DNA from: Candidatus Competibacteraceae bacterium | GTDB taxonomy: Bacteria > Pseudomonadota > Gammaproteobacteria > Competibacterales > Competibacteraceae | NCBI GenBank assembly: GCA_016713505.1 | Contig: JADJPA010000001.1 | Span: forward strand, 2,803,501-2,867,500 | DNA length: 64,000 bases | Direction: 5' to 3' | Shown: positions 34,275 through 43,145 of the stretch, one piece after another | How positions within the stretch are numbered: the first letter of the stretch is position 1 | Layout of the letters: each line of letters opens with the position of its first letter | The notes under the pieces: model-generated | Told to the model about the DNA's origin: nothing | What the model saw: the letters and a program-made list of their open reading frames with translations, nothing else | The model's database searches: none | Program-made: the position numbers and the translations under genes

Positions 34275-35620
34275 GCGGGCAAAGCCTCCTCCGTCCAAAT
34301 CAGCTCTGATGACCAAGCGCTTAGAGGACGCAGCGCGTCGCCGTTCCATTCCCCGAATACGGTCAACGGCCTCCCGCCGCTCTCCGCCACCAGCATCCAA
34401 CCGTTGTCGTCGCTCACCGTCAACGGCAATACCCGGTGGGTGGGGGTTTGCAGACGCCATCCCGTCTCGCCGCGACAGGGGATGCCCTCACCACACAACA
34501 ACGGCTGCGGCCATTGCCACGGATTGGCCGCCAGCGCGCTCGCCAAGCTATCCAGCGCCTGATCCAGGGTCGGCGCAGCGGGCGCTTGCCGCCGTGCTTG
34601 CAGGCGGTGCTCGTCCAGGGAAATCGCACGCAGCGGCCCATGGCCGGGAAAGAAGACCAAGGTCAGACCAAGGCAGGCGGAAGTCACATAATTCCGTTCA
34701 AAGCGGCGGCCGCCATGCGCGTGGTCGAGCAGCAGGGCCATCCGCTTGGAATTCGCGCCCTGCAACCAGACTTTCCGGCTCCACAATCGGGCCTCCTCCT
34801 CAATGCTTTGGCCGAGCACCAGCCAGTTATCCTCGATCCGCTCGCCGCTCGCCAGCACGCTCTCCCGATCCACCACCCAGCCGAGCGCGTTGCGCAGATC
34901 CGCCTGTAAGGGAGCCGGCAACGTTTCGAGCCGGCGAAAAGCGTCGATCAAGAGTTGCAACTGGCCCAATCCCCCCAAGACCCGCGCCGGCCACTGCTCG
35001 CTGCGATTGACCCAACCTCCGAGCCGGCGCAAGCGATAAGCGATGCCGGGCAATTGCGCGTCCACCATCCGCGTCGCCAGTTCATCCCACAGTTCCGGTT
35101 GGTTGGCTAGTTGCGCCAGCCCTTGACGCAAGCGATCTCCCAACCAGCGTTCCAGCTCATCCAGCCCCGCGCTCATCCGGGCCAGGCGGGCCGACTCGCG
35201 GCGGCCGGCGGCGGCCAGATCGGGTTGCGGTTTTCCGGCTGGTTCGCTCTCCGCAGTGGTTTCGGCGGCTTTGGTCGTCTGCTTCTCCGCTTTTCTACGG
35301 CGCGATTCCAACCATTCGCTGACCCAAGCAGGTCGATCGACAACGGTAAAGCGCTCCGCGTGTTGCGCCCGTAACAGCAGCAGGGCGAGACCGTGTTTGC
35401 AAGGGAATTTGCGGCTGGGACAAGAGCAACGAAAGGCTGGGCCGGATTGATCCACCTGCACCTGATAAGGTTTGGAGCCGCTGCCTTGACACTCGCCCCA
35501 GACCGCTTGATCGTCGTGGTGCAGGCCGGGCCATTTGGCGGACGTCACCAAACCTTTGGCGGCTTTCGCCGAGGCTTCATCGGGAGAAAGCTTCAGGACT
35601 TCCTGGGCGCTGAATTGCAT
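34271..35620 (-). CDS. SWIM zinc-finger protein, YehQ-like
   Basis: 449 aa. A SWIM zinc finger is near the N-terminus: FRCSCPSRKFPCKHGLALLL (Cys65, Cys67, Cys74, His76). A charged linker (KAEKQTTKAAETTAESEPAG, about 112-131) separates it from a helical and beta-rich C-terminal part with no recognised motif. SWIM fingers bind nucleic acid or protein. It is the first gene of the operon, so it may be the recognition component. Its upstream region has a palindromic site over the probable promoter. Confidence 0.87.
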   Translation of the reverse strand: MQFSAQEVLKLSPDEASAKAAKGLVTSAKWPGLHHDDQAVWGECQGSGSKPYQVQVDQSGPAFRCSCPSRKFPCKHGLALLLLRAQHAERFTVVDRPAWVSEWLESRRRKAEKQTTKAAETTAESEPAGKPQPDLAAAGRRESARLARMSAGLDELERWLGDRLRQGLAQLANQPELWDELATRMVDAQLPGIAYRLRRLGGWVNRSEQWPARVLGGLGQLQLLIDAFRRLETLPAPLQADLRNALGWVVDRESVLASGERIEDNWLVLGQSIEEEARLWSRKVWLQGANSKRMALLLDHAHGGRRFERNYVTSACLGLTLVFFPGHGPLRAISLDEHRLQARRQAPAAPTLDQALDSLASALAANPWQWPQPLLCGEGIPCRGETGWRLQTPTHRVLPLTVSDDNGWMLVAESGGRPLTVFGEWNGDALRPLSAWSSELIWTEEALPA

Positions 35621-35650
35621 CGTACGGCCAGTATCTCAAGACAGGGATAC

Positions 35651-35694
35651 ATTATAGCGGATTCTGTCTTATACATAAGATTATGTCTTATAAT
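35651..35694. promoter_or_regulatory. Palindromic operator candidate between the SWIM operon and a small gene
   Basis: TCTTAT-AC-ATAAGA (35667-35680) is a perfect inverted repeat; the half TGTCTTATA occurs at 35665-35673 and again at 35684-35692, 19 bases apart. A minus-strand TATAAT (35651-35656) lies just downstream for the SWIM operon, and a plus-strand TATAAT (35689-35694) overlaps the second half for the rightward gene. This fits a repressor site controlling both directions; no -35 is strong. Confidence 0.55.
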
Positions 35695-35885
35695 AATTGC
35701 AAATTTCCGACTAAAATACTAATATGATAGCCATCGGTGAGCGAACTGACTGCTGTCGGTTCAAGTGGCTAGTCAGGGCGCTCGGATACACCTGTTGGTG
35801 ACCCCGCCCTCAACAGGGATTGTTTTCAGTTTTTCCAATTAACACAATGATTTGCAGTTTTATCAACCCGTTTGGAGGATTCACC

Positions 35886-36131
35886 ATGGCCGCCAAAAAA
35901 CTCATCGTGGAATTGCTCGATACCGACGGAAAAGGTGTAGCTGGCGTGAATGTCAAAGCCAGCGGTTGTTGGGAACTTGCTAGCCCCTTAACGGGTAAGG
36001 TTCTCTTTCTGATCGATGAACCCCAGGCCGCCATCACCATTGCCGGCAAAGAAGTTTTCAGCTCCGCGCTCGATGCCTTACCGGAACGTCTCGTTTTTGT
36101 TCAGAATGGTGGTGACTGGCAGCGGAAATAA
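35886..36131 (+). CDS. Small protein of unknown function
   Basis: 81 aa from ATG 35886, with a strong ribosome site (GGAGG, 8 bases upstream). The first residues MAAKKLIVELLDTDGKGVAGV suggest a small beta-sandwich (alternating hydrophobics, DGKGVAGVNV as in carboxypeptidase-regulatory/Ig-like folds). It has no signal peptide or metal motif. It lies alone between the divergent SWIM operon and the convergent gyrB. I do not recognise a family. Confidence 0.7.
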   Translation: MAAKKLIVELLDTDGKGVAGVNVKASGCWELASPLTGKVLFLIDEPQAAITIAGKEVFSSALDALPERLVFVQNGGDWQRK

Positions 36132-36240
36132 GAAAAGCGCGATCACCCGCGCGAAACAGGATACGCACGGCGCTACCGCTCGATCTCGATCGGAGGCTGA
36201 TGCTCTTTAGGTTTTATGCAGCGGATAAAACCCACTTCCT

Positions 36241-38658
36241 TCAGACATCTAAATTAAGCACGTCCAAGGCGTTCTGTTCGATGAAATCCCGCCGCGGCTC
36301 GACCTGATCGCCCATCAGCGTGGTGAAAATCTCATCGGCGGCGACTGCATCTTCGATCCGCACTTGCAGGAGGCGGCGGGTGGCCGGATTCATGGTGGTT
36401 TCCCACAGTTGCTCCGGGTTCATCTCGCCCAACCCTTTGTAGCGCTGAATGTGCTGGCCGCGCTTGGCTTCTTCCAACAACCAATCCATCAGCTCGCGAA
36501 AATCGCGAACGGCGCGCTCGCGCTCGCCGCGCCGCACTTCCGCCCCACCGTCGAACAAGCCGCTCAACCTCACGCCCAAACGGGCGAGGGTGGCGTATTC
36601 GGAAGACCCGAAAAATTCGGCGGAAAGCCGAAACTGACGGTCCAGCCCATGGGTTCGGCGACCGACTAGCAAACTAAAACTTTCCCCTTCCAGTCGCGGC
36701 TCGCTAGCCGCTTGGTAAATCGTGCGCTCGCCCGCGCTAGCGTTCAATCGCCCGATCAACGTATTGACCCAACCGCTCAAAAACGCGCCATCACCGCGCA
36801 ATCGACCGGCGTCCAACGGCGGCATATAGATCAACTGTTCGAGCACAACGCTGTCATAGCGGCGCGACAAGCGCTGGATCACCGCCGTGGCGGCCATGTA
36901 GTCGCGCGCCAACTCCTCTAGTGCTTCACCGGTCACAGGAACGCCAGCGCCGCCTTTAGGAACCAGCGCCGCGCCGTCCAGCGCCGCTTGCAGCAGATTG
37001 TCCGACAGTTCCGTATCATCCTTGACGTAGTTTTCCTGTTTGCCTTTTTTGATCTTGTACAGCGGCGGCTGGGCGATGTAGATATGGCCGCGCTCGATCA
37101 ACTCCGGCATCTGTCGATAGAAAAATGTCAGTAATAAGGTACGAATATGCGACCCATCGACATCGGCATCGGTCATCAGAATAACGCGAAAATAACGGAG
37201 CTTGTCGGGGTTGAACTCTTCTCGGCCGATGCCGCAACCCAGGGCGGTGATCAAGGTTCCGACTTCCACCGAGGCCAACATCTTGTCGAAACGCGCTTTT
37301 TCAACGTTCAAAATCTTGCCTTTCAGCGGCAAGATCGCCTGAAAGCGCCGGTCGCGGCCCTGCTTGGCCGAGCCGCCGGCGGAATCGCCCTCCACCAGAA
37401 ACAGCTCTGACAGCGCAGGGTCTTTCTCTTGACAATCCGCCAGCTTGCCCGGCAGCCCGGCGATGTCCAACGCCCCCTTGCGGCGGGTCATCTCGCGGGC
37501 GCGGCGGGCGGCTTCGCGGGCGCGGGCGGCGTCGATGATCTTGCCGGTGATCGCCTTGGCCTCGTTGGGATTTTCCAGCAAGAATTCCTGGAGCTTCTCC
37601 GCCACCACCGATTCGACGGCCGGCTTGACCTCGGACGATACCAGCTTGTCCTTGGTCTGCGACGAGAATTTTGGATCGTGCAGCTTCACCGACAGCACGG
37701 CGGTCAGCCCTTCGCGGGCGTCATCGCCGCTGGTTTCGACCTTGGCTTTCTTGAGAATCCCTTCCGCGTCCATGTACTGATTCAGGGTGCGGGTCAGCGC
37801 GCCGCGCAAGCCCGCCAGATGGGCGCCACCGTCGCGTTGCGGGATGTTGTTGGTGAAGCAAAACACGTTTTCCTGATAGGAGTCGTTCCACTGCATCGCC
37901 AGTTCGACCTGAATATCGTCGCGGGCGGTGTTCAGGTAGAACACACTGTCGTGCAGCGGGGTTTTGTTGCGGTTCAGGTGTTCGACGAACGCCTTGATAC
38001 CGCCTTGGTACTCAAAGACATCTTCCTTGCCAGTGCGCTCGTCGCGCAGGCGGATACAGACCCCGGAGTTGAGAAAAGACAGCTCGCGCAAGCGCTTGGC
38101 CAGCACGTCGTAATGAAAATCGATGTTGGTGAAAACGGTGGCGCTAGGCCTGAAGCGGATTTCGGTGCCGGTCTGCTCGGTCTCGCCGACGGCTTGCAAC
38201 GGCGCTTGCGGGTCGCCGAGCCGGTAATCCTGGCGGTGGAGCTTGCCGTCGCGGTGGATGGTCAGTTGCAGGTATTCGGACAGCGCGTTCACCACCGACA
38301 CGCCGACCCCGTGCAGGCCGCCGGACACCTTGTAGGAACGGTCGTCGAATTTGCCGCCGGCGTGCAGCACGGTCATGATGACCTCCGCGGCGGAGCGGCC
38401 CTTGGAATGCTCGTCGGTGGGAATGCCGCGGCCGTTGTCGGTCACCGTCACCGATTCATCGGCGTGAATGGCCACGCTGATCTCGGTGCAGTACCCGGCC
38501 AGCGCCTCGTCGATGGAGTTGTCCACCACCTCGAAAACCATGTGATGCAAGCCGGTGCCATCGTCGGTATCGCCGATGTACATGCCGGGCCGTTTGCGTA
38601 CCGCGTCTAGCCCTTCCAGGACCGTAATGCTCGACGAGGTGTAAGACGAATCGTTCAT
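36241..38658 (-). CDS. gyrB: DNA gyrase subunit B
   Basis: 805 aa from ATG 38658 (804 in E. coli); a TTG six codons upstream is rejected because GGAG precedes the ATG. The GHKL ATPase (KRPGMYIGDTDDGTGLHHM; NGRGIPTD), the transducer, and the Toprim domain (EGDSAGGSAKQGRD; DADVDGSHIRTLLLTF) are all present, as is the gammaproteobacterial insert before the tail. With GyrA it introduces negative supercoils. It is last in the leftward gyrB-recF-dnaN group beside oriC. Confidence 0.97.
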   Translation of the reverse strand: MNDSSYTSSSITVLEGLDAVRKRPGMYIGDTDDGTGLHHMVFEVVDNSIDEALAGYCTEISVAIHADESVTVTDNGRGIPTDEHSKGRSAAEVIMTVLHAGGKFDDRSYKVSGGLHGVGVSVVNALSEYLQLTIHRDGKLHRQDYRLGDPQAPLQAVGETEQTGTEIRFRPSATVFTNIDFHYDVLAKRLRELSFLNSGVCIRLRDERTGKEDVFEYQGGIKAFVEHLNRNKTPLHDSVFYLNTARDDIQVELAMQWNDSYQENVFCFTNNIPQRDGGAHLAGLRGALTRTLNQYMDAEGILKKAKVETSGDDAREGLTAVLSVKLHDPKFSSQTKDKLVSSEVKPAVESVVAEKLQEFLLENPNEAKAITGKIIDAARAREAARRAREMTRRKGALDIAGLPGKLADCQEKDPALSELFLVEGDSAGGSAKQGRDRRFQAILPLKGKILNVEKARFDKMLASVEVGTLITALGCGIGREEFNPDKLRYFRVILMTDADVDGSHIRTLLLTFFYRQMPELIERGHIYIAQPPLYKIKKGKQENYVKDDTELSDNLLQAALDGAALVPKGGAGVPVTGEALEELARDYMAATAVIQRLSRRYDSVVLEQLIYMPPLDAGRLRGDGAFLSGWVNTLIGRLNASAGERTIYQAASEPRLEGESFSLLVGRRTHGLDRQFRLSAEFFGSSEYATLARLGVRLSGLFDGGAEVRRGERERAVRDFRELMDWLLEEAKRGQHIQRYKGLGEMNPEQLWETTMNPATRRLLQVRIEDAVAADEIFTTLMGDQVEPRRDFIEQNALDVLNLDV

Positions 38659-38695
38659 AAAACTCCGCTTCTCCAATCCGTAATGTAGGCGCGGA

Positions 38696-39784
38696 TTATA
38701 CCATTTTGCCCAGCTCTCCGTGCGTGAGATGAAACGTTTTCGCCTCGCTCCAAGCGGCGATATCCAGCAAGCCCGGCTCGATGGCGGTCACGAACAACTG
38801 GCTGTCGAGCGTCGCCAACACCCGCATCACCCGCGCTCGATTGGCGGGGTCGAGCTCGGAGGGCAGATCATCGATCAACAAGATGCTGGCATCTCCCGCA
38901 CGGAGCCGGTACAACTGCGCTTGCGCCAGCAACAAAGCGATGACCAGCAGCTTCTGCTGGCCGCGCGACAGCGCTTCCGACAAAGGCCGCCCGTCGACCC
39001 GGATACTGAAATCCGCCCGGTGCGGCCCCAGCCGGGTATGGCTTTGCTGGCGATCCTGATCGCGACCGGCGTGCAACCACTCCGCAAAATCCCGCTCAGG
39101 CGGCTCTAGAGGCCAGCCACGGCGATAATCGACCTCGACCCTTACCCCACAGAGGGTCGACTCCGCCAAAGGCCCTAAAACGCTTTCTAGGGCCTTACAG
39201 AAGGTTTCGCGCAATCGGTCGAGGGCCGCCGCGGCCAGCGTCAGTTCGCCGTCCCAAGCATCCACCACCCGGTCGGGACAACGAGCGCGCAAGGCGGCAT
39301 TGCGGTGGCGCAGGGCCGCGCCGTAGCGCCGCCAAGCGTCGAGAAACGCTGGCTCGGCGTGGAACAACCCCCAATCCATGAAGCGACGCCGCAGTTGCGG
39401 GCCATCTTCCAGCAAGCGATGGCTGTCGGGATTGAGCAACAACACCGGCACCTGCCGGGCCAAGTCGGCCAGCGAGCGGGTTGGAACGCCGCCGACACGG
39501 GCCACCAGTTCGCGCGGTCCGCGCTCGACCCCGACCGGCACCCGCCGACCGTCGTTGCTGGCCATCATCGCCACGATGCGGAACAGCTCGGACTCGGTCT
39601 GGATCAATTCGCGCGGCTGACGGGTGCGAAACGAACGGCCCCGACCCAGAAAATATAACGCCTCCAGCAGGCTGGTTTTGCCGGAGGCGTTGGGACCGAT
39701 CAGCAGGTTCAGGCCGGGCGCGCACGGCAGGTCGATCCGCCGCAGGTTGCGAAACCCGGCGATGTCGAGCGAAGCGACCCGCAT
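38696..39784 (-). CDS. recF: Recombination/replication repair protein RecF
   Basis: 362 aa (357 in E. coli). The ABC/SMC-like ATPase has Walker A GPNASGKTSLLEAL, signature LSRGQQKLLVIALLLA and Walker B ILLIDDLPSELD. RecF with RecO and RecR loads RecA at single-strand gaps. It lies 37 bases from gyrB and 13 from dnaN in the conserved order. Confidence 0.96.
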   Translation of the reverse strand: MRVASLDIAGFRNLRRIDLPCAPGLNLLIGPNASGKTSLLEALYFLGRGRSFRTRQPRELIQTESELFRIVAMMASNDGRRVPVGVERGPRELVARVGGVPTRSLADLARQVPVLLLNPDSHRLLEDGPQLRRRFMDWGLFHAEPAFLDAWRRYGAALRHRNAALRARCPDRVVDAWDGELTLAAAALDRLRETFCKALESVLGPLAESTLCGVRVEVDYRRGWPLEPPERDFAEWLHAGRDQDRQQSHTRLGPHRADFSIRVDGRPLSEALSRGQQKLLVIALLLAQAQLYRLRAGDASILLIDDLPSELDPANRARVMRVLATLDSQLFVTAIEPGLLDIAAWSEAKTFHLTHGELGKMV

Positions 39785-39797
39785 CCGAGGCGCGGGC

Positions 39798-40898
39798 TTA
39801 CAGCCGCATGGGCATGATGACGTGCTTGCTGTTACCGCCTTCGCTTTCCTCGATCAGGCAACTGCCGCCGGAATCGGTGAAGGACAGTTTCGCCAGTTCC
39901 CCGCCCAGCGCGCCCAGCGCGTCGAGCAGGTAGCTCACGTTGAAGCCGATTTCCATGGGGCCGCCGCTGTAGTTGATTTCGATTTCTTCCTCGGCTTCTT
40001 CCTGCTCCGAGTTCTGGGCTTGCGCCCGCAGGGTCCAGTCTTCCAGTTGCAGGCGAATTCCTTGGCTCTTGTCGTCGAGCACGATGCCGGCCCGCGCCAG
40101 AGCGGCCCGCAGCACCATGCGGTCGGCGATCACAGTCCGCGCCGCATCGCGCGGGATGACCCGCTGGTAGTCGGGAAACTTGCCATCGATCAGTTTGGAA
40201 GTCAGGCGGATATCGCCCATGGCCACCTGGATGTGGTTGGCGCCGAGCGCCAGCACCGCTTCCGCCTCGCTGTCGGCCAGCAGCCGCATCAGTTCCAGCA
40301 CGCCCTTGCGCGGCATGATGACTTGCCGGTGCTCCACCGCCTCGGCTCCGATGGGCAATTCCTGGAAGGCCAGCCGGTGACCGTCGGTGGCGACCACCCG
40401 CAGCACGCCGGAACTCACTTCCAGCAGCAAGCCGTTCAGGTAGTAGCGCACGTCCTGTTGGGCCATGGCGAAGTGGGTGCGCTCGATCAGCCCGCGCAGG
40501 GTTCCCTGTTCTAGCGGGATGCCCACGCCGAACGGCAAATCCTCCAGCGTGGGGAAATCAGCGGCCGGCAGCGCGACCAGAGTGAAGCGGCTGCGACCGC
40601 AGCGCACGGTCGCCTTCTCCCCCTCGACGCTCAGCGCGACCATCGCGTCTTCGGGCAAGGCGCGCAGAATGTCGTGCAGCTTGCGGGCGGGGAGGGTGAT
40701 TTCACCCGGCGCCTCCACCGGCAGTTCGAGCCTGACCGACAGCTCGACTTCCAGATCGGTGGCGGTCAGGGTCAGTTCACGCTCGGTGGCCGACAGCAGC
40801 ACGTTGCTCAGGATCGGCAGCGTTTGCCGGCGCTCGACCGCTCCGATCACTTGCTGGAGCGGTTTGAGCAAGTGCTCGCGCTTGGCTTCCAGTTTCAT
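39798..40898 (-). CDS. dnaN: DNA polymerase III sliding clamp (beta subunit)
   Basis: 366 aa (366 in E. coli), with the three-fold clamp repeats and a C-terminus (KHVIMPMRL) nearly identical to the family's peptide-binding end. It encircles DNA and tethers polymerases and MutS/Hda-type partners. It begins 563 bases from the end of dnaA; that gap is the origin. Confidence 0.97.
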   Translation of the reverse strand: MKLEAKREHLLKPLQQVIGAVERRQTLPILSNVLLSATERELTLTATDLEVELSVRLELPVEAPGEITLPARKLHDILRALPEDAMVALSVEGEKATVRCGRSRFTLVALPAADFPTLEDLPFGVGIPLEQGTLRGLIERTHFAMAQQDVRYYLNGLLLEVSSGVLRVVATDGHRLAFQELPIGAEAVEHRQVIMPRKGVLELMRLLADSEAEAVLALGANHIQVAMGDIRLTSKLIDGKFPDYQRVIPRDAARTVIADRMVLRAALARAGIVLDDKSQGIRLQLEDWTLRAQAQNSEQEEAEEEIEINYSGGPMEIGFNVSYLLDALGALGGELAKLSFTDSGGSCLIEESEGGNSKHVIMPMRL

Positions 40899-41028
40899 GG
40901 ATTCTCCCGATAGGTTCCAAGCCCACGGCTTCGATCCGGGGCGGTCAATTCCTGACTGTTGTCAGGGGTTAAAAAATTTTTGTTCCTGTAAGCGAGTCAG
41001 TTTTGCCGTTCCCCAATCAGTAAAGAAC

Positions 41029-41452
41029 TTCTCTTATATATATAAAAGATTATTATTATTAGGGAGCCCATTTTCTGTGGATAACTTTTTTTATTTTTTT
41101 CAATTCAAATAATTGGACGATTTTTTCCTGTGGATAAGTCTGTGGATAAAATGTGGATAAGTCACTTTTCCTGTGGATAACTTTTTAGGGGTCAAAAGTT
41201 ATCCACAGAGTTATCCACAGGTTTGGCCGAGTTATCCACAGAAATGGCCAAGTTATCCACAGAGTTATCCACAGGGCATTTTTGCTATTATAACGGCGTG
41301 AAACATCTAGGGCGCTCGACAGGCTGCTATTTTCGAATATTACAGTTTCAAGGCAATAATTTTACTGTTTTTTTAAATTATAGTCTCAGCATTAAACGGG
41401 CCGAAATCGCCGGTGGAAAAGTTATTCCACTTATCCACAGGACTTATCCACA
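41029..41452. other. oriC: Chromosomal replication origin oriC
   Basis: Twelve perfect TTATCCACA boxes. Five read on the minus strand (41076, 41129, 41141, 41152, 41172). Seven read on the plus strand (41199, 41211, 41232, 41253, 41265, 41431, 41444). Beside the outermost minus box, on its 3' side, come GGGCTCCC and then TAATAATAATAA and a TATATATA run (41029-41062): a DnaA box, GC cluster and AT-rich triplet arrangement like the bacterial basal unwinding system. A second AT-rich block spans 41085-41118, and a third separates the last two boxes. There are no GATC clusters. It lies between dnaN and dnaA. Confidence 0.95.
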
Positions 41453-41461
41453 GGCTATTTT

Positions 41462-42823
41462 CTAATTAGTCAGCGTCCCGAGCAAATTGGTGTAATCGTC
41501 ACGGATTTCCGGGTCGCGGTGCTGGAGTTCCCGAATTTTGCGGCAGGCGTGCAGCACCGTGGTGTGATCGCGCCCGCCGAACGCTTCACCGATATCCGGC
41601 AGGCTGAGCGCGGTCAGTTCCTTGGTCAGCGCCATCGCCATCTGCCGGGGTCGCGACAGGGTGCGCAACCGGCTGTTGGACAGCAGATCGCTGACCGGGA
41701 TCTTGTAGTAGTCGGCGACGGTCTTCTGGATGTTCTCGATGGTGACCAGCTTGTCCTGCAAGGTCAGCAGATCGCTCAAGGCCTCCTTGACGAAACCGAG
41801 GGTGATCGCTTTTCCGGTGAACTGGGCGTTGGCGTAGACCCGCCGCAGCGCCCCTTCCAATTCGCGGACGTTGGAGCGAACGCGCTGGGCGATGAAGAAA
41901 GCCACTTCATCCGGCAGGCCGAGTTGAGCTTGTTCGGCCTTGCTTTTGAGAATCGCGACGCGCGTTTCCAGTTCCGGCGGCTCGATGGCGACGGTCAAGC
42001 CAGAACCGAACCGCGATTTCAGCCGGTCTTCCAGGCCGGCCACTTCCTTGGGGTAGCGGTCGCAGGTCAGGATCACCTGCTGGCGGCTTTCCAGCAGGCT
42101 GTTGAAGGTGTAGAAAAATTCCTCCTGGGAGCGCTCCTTGCCGGCCAGAAACTGCACGTCGTCAATCAGCAGCGCATCCAGCGACCGATAGCGCCGCTTG
42201 AATTCGTTGATGGCGTTATGTTGCAGGGAGCGCACCATGTCGGCCACGAAATGCTCGCAGTTCTGAAACACGATCTGCGATTCGGGATTGCGCTCGCGCA
42301 GCATGTTGCCGACCGCATGGATGAGGTGGGTCTTGCCCAGACCGGTGCCGCCGTAGATGAACAGCGGATTATAGGCCCGGCCGGGGTTTTGGGTGACTTG
42401 CAGGCAGGCGGCGCGGGCGATCTGGTTGGAGTTGCCCTCGACGAAGGTCGCGAAGGTGAAATCGGGATTGAGAACGCCGCTTTTCAGCAGCTCCCCACCG
42501 TTGAGGTTGGCCGCGCCTGCGCCGCTCGGTTCTTCTGGCGGTTGTTCTTCACTCTCGATGGCGGGTTCGTCGGTCAGGACGCCACTGCCGATTTCCAGCA
42601 GCACCGGCGCGGGTTGTTCGGGGTTGAGGCGTTCCAACACCGTCTGAATGTGCGCCAGATGATGCTTCTTGACCCAATCGAGCACGAATCGGTTGGGAGC
42701 GAGCAGGCGCAACGTATCGCCTTCCTGCCGGGCGTGCAACGGCCGGATCCAGGTGCTCAGTTGTTGTTCGGACAGTTCGCGTTCCAGACATTCCAAACAG
42801 GATTTCCACAACGCATGGTCCAC
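41462..42823 (-). CDS. dnaA: Chromosomal replication initiator DnaA
   Basis: 453 aa from GTG 42823, chosen because AGGAGG lies 7 bases upstream. Domain I (HALWKSCLECLERELSEQQL), a disordered Gly/Ala/Glu linker, the AAA+ core (YGGTGLGKTHLIHAVGN; LLIDDVQFLAGKE) and the C-terminal box-binding HTH (GGRDHTTVLHACRKI) are all visible. It binds and melts oriC next to its own 3' end. A single DnaA box upstream suggests autoregulation. Because oriC is downstream of it, the rightward fork would meet dnaA transcription head-on. Confidence 0.97.
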   Translation of the reverse strand: MDHALWKSCLECLERELSEQQLSTWIRPLHARQEGDTLRLLAPNRFVLDWVKKHHLAHIQTVLERLNPEQPAPVLLEIGSGVLTDEPAIESEEQPPEEPSGAGAANLNGGELLKSGVLNPDFTFATFVEGNSNQIARAACLQVTQNPGRAYNPLFIYGGTGLGKTHLIHAVGNMLRERNPESQIVFQNCEHFVADMVRSLQHNAINEFKRRYRSLDALLIDDVQFLAGKERSQEEFFYTFNSLLESRQQVILTCDRYPKEVAGLEDRLKSRFGSGLTVAIEPPELETRVAILKSKAEQAQLGLPDEVAFFIAQRVRSNVRELEGALRRVYANAQFTGKAITLGFVKEALSDLLTLQDKLVTIENIQKTVADYYKIPVSDLLSNSRLRTLSRPRQMAMALTKELTALSLPDIGEAFGGRDHTTVLHACRKIRELQHRDPEIRDDYTNLLGTLTN

Positions 42824-42883
42824 TAATGATCCTCCTTGCGATGCTTTGGAAGAAACCATGCAGTTTAATGGCTTAAGCTCCGG

Positions 42884-42892
42884 TTATCCACA
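42884..42892 (+). promoter_or_regulatory. DnaA box upstream of dnaA
   Basis: A perfect TTATCCACA 61 bases upstream of the dnaA start codon, in the dnaA-rpmH divergent promoter region; likely autoregulatory. Confidence 0.85.
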
Positions 42893-42921
42893 GCGCCACG
42901 CGCGCGGCCAGCGGGAACCAC

Positions 42922-42951
42922 TTGACAAAATTGCCTCTCAATCAGTAATTT
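42922..42951 (+). promoter_or_regulatory. Probable rpmH promoter
   Basis: TTGACA (42922-42927), 18-base spacer, TAATTT (42946-42951), about 60 bases before the rpmH start. A TTGACA -35 is usual for this highly expressed gene. Confidence 0.65.
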
Positions 42952-43010
42952 TGCCGTTTTCGTTGAATAGCACAACCCGTGTCGTCCCGCACCGTTCTTA
43001 AGGAATCGCC

Positions 43011-43145
43011 ATGAAGCGAACGTTCCAGCCCAGCATCATCCACCGCAAGCGCACTCACGGCTTTCGCGCCCGGATGGCCACCAAGGGTGGTCGCCTCGTT
43101 CTGAAAGCGCGCCGCGCCAAGGGCCGCGCCCGTTTGGCGCCCTGA
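43011..43145 (+). CDS. rpmH: 50S ribosomal protein L34
   Basis: 44 aa: MKRTFQPSIIHRKRTHGF, then RMATKGGRL and a basic C-terminus, matching L34 of E. coli (46 aa) nearly throughout. It is a small, basic, late-assembling 50S protein. AAGGAA lies 7 bases before the ATG. Its last codons overlap the reading frame of rnpA. It is transcribed away from dnaA. Confidence 0.96.
   Translation: MKRTFQPSIIHRKRTHGFRARMATKGGRLVLKARRAKGRARLAP

Noticed and set aside
37429..38610. 393-codon open frame antisense to gyrB
   Set aside because: No ribosome site or domain; a GC-rich mirror of gyrB codon usage.
41076..41452. Repeated 9-mers resembling a CRISPR array or plasmid iterons
   Set aside because: The units are DnaA boxes in two orientations with irregular spacing, beside dnaA and dnaN; no cas genes.
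41519..42826. 435-codon open frame antisense to dnaA
   Set aside because: Mirror of the conserved dnaA frame, with no recognisable motif.
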